A program made the translations under genes and the position numbers. Below the pieces are notes generated by a model that did no database searches, was not told the origin of the DNA, and worked only from the letters and a program-made list of their open reading frames with translations. From the NCBI RefSeq assembly GCF_000758665.1, contig NZ_CP009285.1, forward strand, positions 6,634,001 through 6,698,000: a DNA stretch of 64,000 nucleotides. Reading direction: 5' to 3'. The DNA is from Paenibacillus borealis. Its GTDB lineage: Bacteria; Bacillota; Bacilli; Paenibacillales; Paenibacillaceae. Below are positions 35,444 through 42,598 of the stretch, piece by piece. Each line of letters starts with the position of its first letter. The stretch's first letter is position 1.

Positions 35444-36319
35444 CTATTTCCTCCCTTCGGTTGCACTGAGCGACTTGCGGAACAGCAGGAATACTACGCC
35501 CAGGATCAAGAAGATAAAGACAAAGTAAATCCAGCCCATCGCCGAGCCGTAGCCGAAATCATTATTTTTGAACACCACGTTCAGGATATGGCTCATAATC
35601 TGATTATCCGCCTTCGTGAAGGAGCTGACGATACTGAATAAGGTGTTCACCAGCATCATGGGCATAATCATCGGGAAGGTGATTTTCCAGAAGCTCTCCC
35701 AGGCTGTCGCGCCGTCACATTTGGCGGCTTCATAGAGCGATATGGATATTGTCTGCAGCCCGGCCAGGAAAATCAGAATCTGCACCCCGGAATCCCACAT
35801 CACGAGCGTCAGAGATTCTGCGGACTTCAGCAGCGTTTCCAGAATATCGCCGGGGATAAAGGCTGAGAGCTTATTGTACAAATTCTGATTATAAAAGATC
35901 GGCAGATTCGCCGCCCCCTGGTCCATCAGCTTGCTGAGAATGGCTCCTGAAGCAATGATGACGGGCAGGAAGAATACGCCGCGGAAGAAGGTTTTGCCGA
36001 TCATTCCGCGGTTCAGCAGAATGGCACAGAACAGCGAAAAAATCAGAATCAGCGGCACCTGGGTCAGTGTTGACACCATGGTCTCCTTGAGCAGCGGCAG
36101 GAAATTGACATCGGTCGTAAACGCTGCGCGGAAATGGTCCATTCCGACAAAGGTGGCGATCAGCCCGTCTTTGCTGACCTTCAGTGCATGAAAGGAATAA
36201 TACATTGAACGGCCCAGCGGGATGGCCATAAACATCAGGAAACCGATCAGCCACAAGGAGATGAAGGAATAGCCTTCCATAAAATAACGCGCCCGCATCG
36301 ACAACTTTAATTTCTTCAC
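35444..36319 (-). CDS. Sugar ABC transporter permease (MalF/LacF type)
   Basis: 291 residues, six helices. The EAA loop is LYEAAKCDGATAWESFWKITFPMIMPMML. The N-terminal helix begins FMEGYSFISLWLIGFLMFMAIPL, the usual CUT1 opening. GTG start at 36319 with AGGAGG upstream. It lies four bases after the DUF5696 stop, so it is coupled to it. It forms the second permease pair of this operon with the gene that follows. Confidence 0.93.
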   Translation of the reverse strand: MKKLKLSMRARYFMEGYSFISLWLIGFLMFMAIPLGRSMYYSFHALKVSKDGLIATFVGMDHFRAAFTTDVNFLPLLKETMVSTLTQVPLILIFSLFCAILLNRGMIGKTFFRGVFFLPVIIASGAILSKLMDQGAANLPIFYNQNLYNKLSAFIPGDILETLLKSAESLTLVMWDSGVQILIFLAGLQTISISLYEAAKCDGATAWESFWKITFPMIMPMMLVNTLFSIVSSFTKADNQIMSHILNVVFKNNDFGYGSAMGWIYFVFIFLILGVVFLLFRKSLSATEGRK

Positions 36320-36323
36320 TTCA

Positions 36324-38633
36324 TCATCCTCCTGTCACCGCGTAGCTGTAAGCCTCAATGGTCCGGCCGGCTGCCTCCACCGGCTGATCATTATAATTAA
36401 CGATAATGCTCACGCCGCCCGCATACGTTGTCCGGAAGACCTTGCTCTGCAGCTCTTCATGATTCGTCATCTGCCGGTTGGCGATAGCATCATATACTTC
36501 TTTGAGCTCAAGATAGGTCTTGGCGGAAGGCGTAAGCCAATCGTTCAGTTCTGAGCTAAACAGCCGGTCCTCCAGTGTCCGCTGCAGGTCGCTGGTTTTG
36601 GCATAGGTCAGCTCATAGCTCGGAAGCGCCCCGTACTCCAGAGCGCGCAGCGCCTGGCTGCGGGAATCATCGCTCAGATTGGCCGGGCTTGCCGTATAAG
36701 GAACAAGGCCATGCACCACCAGCTGATAGAACGGAACCGCCCGGTCGGTATATACGAACCCGCTGGAATCCAGCGGCACCCCGTCAATCCGGTCCACATG
36801 TCCCAGCGTATAGGCATACCCGTAATCCACGGCCGTGCTTATCTTCTCCTGGCGATAAAGATCCAGCGTGCTTACATAGGCACTCTCCGTCAGCTTGCGG
36901 TCCGTCCTGGAGTTGTTATCCTCGTCGGAATACAGCAGACTGCCGAAATGATCAAACTGAATGCCGTTAATCCCCAGCTTCCGGTATTCCTTCAATTCCG
37001 CTGCGCTGCGTTTCACAATCACAGCCGGTTTCAGCAGATAGAAATAATCATCCGTGTTCCATCCGCTGGAGAGGTAGTAGATGTATTGCTTCAGCACTTC
37101 GCGGTTAATGCCGCGCACCGCCTCTTTACCTGCCTTGATACCGTCGCTGTCCATATAAGGCTTAACATAATTGGCTTTCAAAAAGAGCTCTACACCCTGA
37201 TCTGCCGCATATTCCTGCAGCTCCTTCAGTCCGCCGCTTCCGCCGAGTTGCTTCGCGGCGGGAAAGTGATCCGGCTGGTTGCCGTATAAGCCGTCCTTGG
37301 ACCAGCCGGAAATCGTGATTTCCAGCTTGGATACGCCTGCGGCATTGTAGCGGTCGATCATTTCCCTGATCTGCTTGAAGGCAGACATCTCTATGAACGT
37401 CGAGCCGATCACCTCGTCGCGGGTAATTCCGCCGAGCACCTGAAGATACAGGGGGGTATCCTCTTGCCGGGTTTCCCTGATTCCCTTCTCCCCGAGCAGA
37501 TACTTGCGGTATTCCTTGGCCATGCCGACATAATTGGCCTCTTCATCCTGCAGCAGGACATACCTTACCGCACGGTCCGTCTTAATCAGTTCCCCCTGAT
37601 AATAAGGAATCTGTCCGGAGGTACCGACGAAGATGACATCATCCTTGCGCAGCGTGAATTCGCTGGAAGCTCTGTACAGCGGGATGGCACGGATGCCTGC
37701 CGGCACACCGTTGATCTTCGCATCGGTCTCGCCTTGGGTGACGATGGCCAGATAACCGGTGCCGCCATGGTACATCCCGAATACAGGCATGGCCACCGCC
37801 TTCTTCATAGGCGTTTCCTTAAGCCAATAGCTGTCCTCGATTTCATGATTCTGCTTAATGAAGGTTTCGTCTCCGCCGTAAATGTATTCGGAATATCCCT
37901 TCAGGTACGCCGGATGATCCGGGCGGAATTCCAGCAGTGCCCCGGGGCCGTCGGGAAGCAGCATCGCCCCTTCTTCATCTTCCCTGGCCGCATGGAAGAA
38001 CGGCAGCACCTCCAGGCTCGTAAACTTCGCATTGCCCGTTTCCTTCAGGTACTCCTGGGGAATGGACGCCTCGAAGCCGTCCTGCGTCAGCCGGTACTCC
38101 AGCGCGAATGACAGCTGCAGACTCTTGAAGGTGAATTCGGCGCGGACCACCTCCGGCTCCAGCGTAACCTTAACGCTGGAATCCTCATCCTTAAGCGGAT
38201 AGACCTGTGTAATATCCGCCCCTTGCGTATATCTGGCATAGACCGGCGCTGCCGTATATTTCTTGACGTTCGGCATGGCCGTCTTCGCAAGCTGCGGCGA
38301 GCCCAGCCATTCCTTGCCCGTCGATTTGTCCGTGATCCGCAGGTTCCCCGATTGCTCATCCGCATACAGGATGTAGCGTTCGTTCTCCAGCGCCTTCGTT
38401 CCGGGCGTGACCGTGTCCGCCGCCGGAGCCTTCACTGCGGCAGGCTCCTGTGTCTGTGCTTCCGCCGTTTCCGCTTGCACCGGTGCTTGCGCCTGCAGCT
38501 CTCCCGCCGCAGCCTCCGCGGGGGCTGCGGCGGACGGGCCCGCAGAGCCGTAGAGCGGCGGAACCTGTATAGCTGCAGCCAGCACCACCAGCACGATCAA
38601 GAGGATGCTGCGCACCTTCATTTTTGTAATCAT
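36324..38633 (-). CDS. DUF5696-type membrane-anchored protein, possible glycosidase
   Basis: 769 residues. One N-terminal membrane anchor (ILLIVLVVLAAAIQVPPL), then an Ala/Glu/Gln-rich linker (about 30-80), then a large extracellular part. A beta-rich half (about 85-350, with ILYADEQSGNLRITDKSTGKEW) precedes a probable TIM-barrel half (about 390-690). The latter has KLEITISGWSKDGLYGNQPDHFP, VELFLKANYVKPYMDSDG and GINGIQFDHFGSLLYSDED, spaced like catalytic strands. I take it as the DUF5696 family common in Paenibacillus. A glycoside hydrolase function is inference from fold pattern and the sugar-transport context. It lies between the YIP1 gene (17-bp gap) and a permease. Confidence 0.8.
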   Translation of the reverse strand: MITKMKVRSILLIVLVVLAAAIQVPPLYGSAGPSAAAPAEAAAGELQAQAPVQAETAEAQTQEPAAVKAPAADTVTPGTKALENERYILYADEQSGNLRITDKSTGKEWLGSPQLAKTAMPNVKKYTAAPVYARYTQGADITQVYPLKDEDSSVKVTLEPEVVRAEFTFKSLQLSFALEYRLTQDGFEASIPQEYLKETGNAKFTSLEVLPFFHAAREDEEGAMLLPDGPGALLEFRPDHPAYLKGYSEYIYGGDETFIKQNHEIEDSYWLKETPMKKAVAMPVFGMYHGGTGYLAIVTQGETDAKINGVPAGIRAIPLYRASSEFTLRKDDVIFVGTSGQIPYYQGELIKTDRAVRYVLLQDEEANYVGMAKEYRKYLLGEKGIRETRQEDTPLYLQVLGGITRDEVIGSTFIEMSAFKQIREMIDRYNAAGVSKLEITISGWSKDGLYGNQPDHFPAAKQLGGSGGLKELQEYAADQGVELFLKANYVKPYMDSDGIKAGKEAVRGINREVLKQYIYYLSSGWNTDDYFYLLKPAVIVKRSAAELKEYRKLGINGIQFDHFGSLLYSDEDNNSRTDRKLTESAYVSTLDLYRQEKISTAVDYGYAYTLGHVDRIDGVPLDSSGFVYTDRAVPFYQLVVHGLVPYTASPANLSDDSRSQALRALEYGALPSYELTYAKTSDLQRTLEDRLFSSELNDWLTPSAKTYLELKEVYDAIANRQMTNHEELQSKVFRTTYAGGVSIIVNYNDQPVEAAGRTIEAYSYAVTGG

Positions 38634-38650
38634 CGTGTTCCTTCCCCTCT

Positions 38651-39268
38651 CTACGCGCGCAATCTCATCTCTTTGAGCAGATCGACGATAAATGATACGA
38701 ATTGATTAGATATCCCGAACAGCAATATGCCGACAAACCAGATGATCCCGATGCCGATCATGCTGATCAGCGTAATGAAGATCACCTTCCTTACCTCGAA
38801 ATCATGCAGTATTTTAACCTTGAGCAGGAACAGCCAGGCAACCCAGACCAACACAAACTTCTGCAGCAGATTAAAGGTTGAAGCCTCATCCAGCGAGAGC
38901 ACCAGTGTCAGCAGAGTAACCGGAATAATGAGCAGCATGTAAGGAGCCAGGGCAAAGGCGCTGCCCACAAAAATCTCCTTGAACTTCCCCTCACCGTCCA
39001 GAATCGTGCTCACGCCCCAGTTCGATACACACCAGGTCAGCCAGGGAACAATCAGCCAGATGAACTCATGGAACATCGAGATTTCATGCGGCTCCCGGGT
39101 CTGAAAGGCGTAGCCGGTAATCAGAATCGAAATCATTTTCGCTGCAAAGGTCAGGAGAATGATCAGAATCCCCTGGAACCAGGCGATCCGCTGCCTGCCT
39201 TGAATGTCGTGATAGAACTCATAAGGATGCGCTACCACCTGGTGAATCATCCGCAACGTATTCATCAC
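38651..39268 (-). CDS. YIP1 family membrane protein
   Basis: 205 residues with about five hydrophobic helices (IAWFQGILIILLTFAAKMISIL, LALSL-like segments and a final GIIWFVGILLFGI). LIVPWLTWCVSNWGVSTILDGEGKFKEIFVGSAFALAPYMLLIIP is the YIP1 core. The function of bacterial YIP1 proteins is unknown. The ATG overlaps the NHL gene stop by four bases (ATGA), so the two membrane proteins are translated together, which suggests a complex. Confidence 0.87.
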   Translation of the reverse strand: MMNTLRMIHQVVAHPYEFYHDIQGRQRIAWFQGILIILLTFAAKMISILITGYAFQTREPHEISMFHEFIWLIVPWLTWCVSNWGVSTILDGEGKFKEIFVGSAFALAPYMLLIIPVTLLTLVLSLDEASTFNLLQKFVLVWVAWLFLLKVKILHDFEVRKVIFITLISMIGIGIIWFVGILLFGISNQFVSFIVDLLKEMRLRA

Positions 39269-40755
39269 AATCCCCCCTTAGCCGTACCGGGTTCAGCCGA
39301 CACCGGTCTGTACAGCCATACGCGGAACCTGCGGTATGCTTTCGGCACAGTCCAGTACAGCACCAGAAGCAGCACGGCCGCACCGGCAAAAAATAACGTA
39401 AAATGCTCGCGGATATATAGTTTGCGGTATTCGCGGAAAGCGGAGGAATAGTCGGTTCTCGAACCCGCAAGCTTGAAATAACCCATCGCTTCCTTATACT
39501 CCTCCGCTTTGTAGAGCGCCTTGCCGATGGCCTGATAAGCCATATCGTAGTTGGAGTTCTGCCGCAGCACCTCATGCCACAACGCTTCTGCCTCATCATA
39601 TCTGCCGTCTACGTACAGCAGGGATGCTTGATGCACAAGCTCAGCGAACGGCGTTGCCCTGAAACGGTCAATCCGGCCCCGTCCTTTATCGACCACATAC
39701 AGCATACCGTCAGAGGTCTGATCTACCGCTGAAGGTGTGACGAACAGGCCATTCTGATCACCGATGCCCCCGAAGCTGAATAACCGGTTGCCCAGCTTGT
39801 CATATTGATAGATTTTGCTGGTCTGCAGGTCCAGGGCGGTAATGAAGCCGTTCTTGTCAATGCTGATTCCCATAAAGGAAGCCATGCTGAACGGGCCGTC
39901 CGTGTAATAATCCCCATACCGGCGCTTTCCGATGTTCAGGGTATCTACACCTACGGGGGACAGCCGCTTAATCTGGTTCGTCTCTTCTCCGAGTGTGGTG
40001 CTGTAAATGAAGCCTTCCTGATCCAGGTCCACATTGGAGAACTCGGAAGGACGGACGGTCGCCAGCTGACTCTGCTGCTCCCTGGTGGCAACCAGCCTGA
40101 TCAGCAGCCGGGTCCAGGAGAAGCCTACATGGTTCGCCCCGTAGAAGCCTTTGAATTTGCCGCCGGAATCTATCTGCAGGAGGCCCTGGGTATTCCCGTC
40201 GCTGACCACATACATATAATCCCGTTTGTCTACAATCAGCTTGGAGGGTGAATACGAGAAATTCGCGCCCAGCAGCGTGCTGTCCGGCTTCAGGAATTCC
40301 TTCAAGAACTTTCCCGCAGCATCAAAAATCGCAATCCGCTGGTTTTTGGTGTCAGCGACATACACAGTGCCGTCCGGCTTCACAAAAACCCCCTTCGGCT
40401 CCAGCAGCTTGCCGCCGCCTTCGCCATCACCGATTATCTTGATCAGCCCGCCGTCCTTATCCATATGGATAATCCGGCTGTTGCCGGTATCGACAATATA
40501 AAGCGTGTCATCCTCCCCGATAAAGAGCGATTCGGGATTCTTGAGCACCCCCGTCTCCGAGCTGCCGGGATCAATGGAGGAATCATACAAATACCCGTTG
40601 ATGGACCGGACCTCATTGCCGGATTGACTCCAGGTATATCCTTTATACGGAGCATCGGCAGATGCCTGGCCGGGAGGCAGAAACAGCGGAAGCAGCAGGA
40701 TCAGGAGCATTACGCTAAACAGCGTTCTTTTCACTCTGGCGCCTCTAGTCATCAT
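39265..40755 (-). CDS. NHL beta-propeller protein with TPR-like region and C-terminal membrane helix
   Basis: 496 residues. Signal sequence (TLFSVMLLILLLPLFLPPGQASA), then an extracellular six-bladed NHL-type propeller at about 65-365. Repeats contain LFIGEDDTLYIVDTGNSRIIHMD, VFVKPDGTVYVADTKNQRIAIFD and QTSDGMLYVVDKGRGRIDRFR. About 70 residues of tetratricopeptide-like helices follow (YDEAEALWHEVLRQNSNYDMAYQAIGKALYKAEEYKEAMGYF), and a membrane helix (HFTLFFAGAAVLLLVLYWTVP) with a short basic tail ends it. This is an unusual layout for a sugar-transport operon. It probably scaffolds or senses outside the membrane; that is inference. Confidence 0.87.
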   Translation of the reverse strand: MMTRGARVKRTLFSVMLLILLLPLFLPPGQASADAPYKGYTWSQSGNEVRSINGYLYDSSIDPGSSETGVLKNPESLFIGEDDTLYIVDTGNSRIIHMDKDGGLIKIIGDGEGGGKLLEPKGVFVKPDGTVYVADTKNQRIAIFDAAGKFLKEFLKPDSTLLGANFSYSPSKLIVDKRDYMYVVSDGNTQGLLQIDSGGKFKGFYGANHVGFSWTRLLIRLVATREQQSQLATVRPSEFSNVDLDQEGFIYSTTLGEETNQIKRLSPVGVDTLNIGKRRYGDYYTDGPFSMASFMGISIDKNGFITALDLQTSKIYQYDKLGNRLFSFGGIGDQNGLFVTPSAVDQTSDGMLYVVDKGRGRIDRFRATPFAELVHQASLLYVDGRYDEAEALWHEVLRQNSNYDMAYQAIGKALYKAEEYKEAMGYFKLAGSRTDYSSAFREYRKLYIREHFTLFFAGAAVLLLVLYWTVPKAYRRFRVWLYRPVSAEPGTAKGGL

Positions 40756-40770
40756 TTCGCTTAAGCCCCC

Positions 40771-41631
40771 CTATTCCTTCAGCCCGGAATGGGCCATTGT
40801 CTGGAGCACCATCCGCTGTGTAATGATAAAGACAAGAATCGTCGGGATAATCATCAGGAAGCTCGCCGCTGCCAAGGTGCCCACCCGGGCCACAACTCCA
40901 ACCCCGCCGCTGATCGTCTGGATTGCGAGCGGCAGTGTCTTCATCTCCTGAACGGTCGTATACACCATCGAAGGGTACGGATCATTCCAGGCAGAGATGA
41001 AGCTGAACAGCGCAAACGTTGAGATCGCCGGCTTGAGCATGGGCATAACCACAATCCAGAACACCTTCCACTCGGAAGCGCCGTCTATCCGGGCGGCTTC
41101 AAGCAGCGCGTCGGGAAGCTGGCGCAGGAATTGCGTCATCAGGAACATCCCCATCGGCGCGGCCAGATACGGCAGAATCATCGCCCAGTACGTATTCATC
41201 AATCCGCTGCGGCTGATCAGCAAATATTGCGGAATCTGCAGGACCAGCGGCGAGAACATCAGCGCGGCTACGATCATGTTGAAGATGAAGCTTTTGAACG
41301 GCATATGATGTTTGGCCAGCGGATAGGCAGCCATGGCTGAGATCACAACCCCGCCGGCCACAATCCCTCCAGTAACGATGATGCTGTTGAAGATAAACCG
41401 GGAGAACGGCACCGCCGAGGTTCCGGTAATCAGCAGCAGATCGCGGAAATTCACCAGCGTCGGATTGACCACGAAGAACCGCGGCGGAAACATAAACAGC
41501 TCGCTGGTCGGCTTGAGTGCGGTTACGGCCATATAAATCAGCGGCAGCAGCATGAACAGCCCGAACGCGGTAAGAAACAGATACAGTAAGACTCCGCCAT
41601 AATCGAGGCGCCGTAATTTTAACTTGTGCAT
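40771..41631 (-). CDS. Carbohydrate ABC transporter permease (MalG type)
   Basis: 286 residues, six membrane helices, CUT1 family. EAA loop LLEAARIDGASEWKVFWIVVMPMLKPAIS. The ATG at 41631 follows the upstream permease stop by one base, so the pair is coupled. It is the first permease pair of the operon. Confidence 0.94.
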   Translation of the reverse strand: MHKLKLRRLDYGGVLLYLFLTAFGLFMLLPLIYMAVTALKPTSELFMFPPRFFVVNPTLVNFRDLLLITGTSAVPFSRFIFNSIIVTGGIVAGGVVISAMAAYPLAKHHMPFKSFIFNMIVAALMFSPLVLQIPQYLLISRSGLMNTYWAMILPYLAAPMGMFLMTQFLRQLPDALLEAARIDGASEWKVFWIVVMPMLKPAISTFALFSFISAWNDPYPSMVYTTVQEMKTLPLAIQTISGGVGVVARVGTLAAASFLMIIPTILVFIITQRMVLQTMAHSGLKE

Positions 41632-41632
41632 C

Positions 41633-42598
41633 CTAATCCCTCCCCAGCACTCTGAAGATGAGACGGTTCATCCCAAACATCAGAAAGAACAGCAGTACGG
41701 CAATTGCCGAGGCATACCCCATTTCAAACCGGGTAAATGCGTAGTCGAACAAATGCGCCATAATGGTATGGCCCGCATACAGCGGACTCGGAAATCCGAC
41801 GAGCCGCATGCTGACATCAAATACAGTAAGCGAGCTGACCACCTGCATTACCGCGCCGAACAGCAGCTGCGGCTTGACGGACGGAATGGTAATGAACCAC
41901 AGCTGCTGCCAGCGGTACTTCACTCCATCAATGGAACCCGCCTCATAGAGATCCCCCGGCACGTTCTGCAGACCGGCCAGAAAGGCAAGAAAGCCTACCC
42001 CCATGCTCATCCATAGGGAAACAATGATGATGACGGGGACGATCGAATCGACATTTTGCAGGAACAGATAAGGCTCATTGAGGATGCCCAGCTGAATCAG
42101 CCAATGGTTGAGCAGTCCCTTGCGGTCGCCGGCGAAGAAATACAGCCAGACGACCGACATCGCCACCGCACTTGTAATAGAAGGCAAATAGAAGCACAGT
42201 GTATAGAAAAAGCGGTATTTCTGCGGAATCTGGCTAATCAGCCACGCAAGCAGGAAGGCCAGAATATAGCCTACCGGCCCGGTGATGACGGCGAACTTCA
42301 GTGTGATTCCGACTGCCTTCAGGAAGATATCATCATCTACAAACAGCAGCTTGTAGTTGGAGAATCCGATGAATTTCGGCGTTTCAATGATGTTGTAATA
42401 GGAGAAGCTCAGCACAACGGACATAATTATCGGTACGATTGTAAAAATAGCGAACAGCAGCAGGAACGGGGCCAGAAAATAATAGGAAACCTTATTCTTC
42501 TTGATATCTATCCATAGCTGAGCCCATTTCCCGGGTGTCTTGGAATCCAGCACGGCTGCGCCTCCAGCCTCTGCCGGTGTTATGATCTCACTGCTCAT
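41633..42598 (-). CDS. Sugar ABC transporter permease (MalF type)
   Basis: 321 residues, CUT1 family. A cytoplasmic N-terminus of about 35 residues precedes the first helix (YYFLAPFLLLFAIFTIVPI). EAA loop LYEAGSIDGVKYRWQQLWFITIPSVKPQLL. The ATG overlaps the stop of the large binding protein by four bases, tying its expression to that protein. Confidence 0.94.
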   Translation of the reverse strand: MSSEIITPAEAGGAAVLDSKTPGKWAQLWIDIKKNKVSYYFLAPFLLLFAIFTIVPIIMSVVLSFSYYNIIETPKFIGFSNYKLLFVDDDIFLKAVGITLKFAVITGPVGYILAFLLAWLISQIPQKYRFFYTLCFYLPSITSAVAMSVVWLYFFAGDRKGLLNHWLIQLGILNEPYLFLQNVDSIVPVIIIVSLWMSMGVGFLAFLAGLQNVPGDLYEAGSIDGVKYRWQQLWFITIPSVKPQLLFGAVMQVVSSLTVFDVSMRLVGFPSPLYAGHTIMAHLFDYAFTRFEMGYASAIAVLLFFLMFGMNRLIFRVLGRD

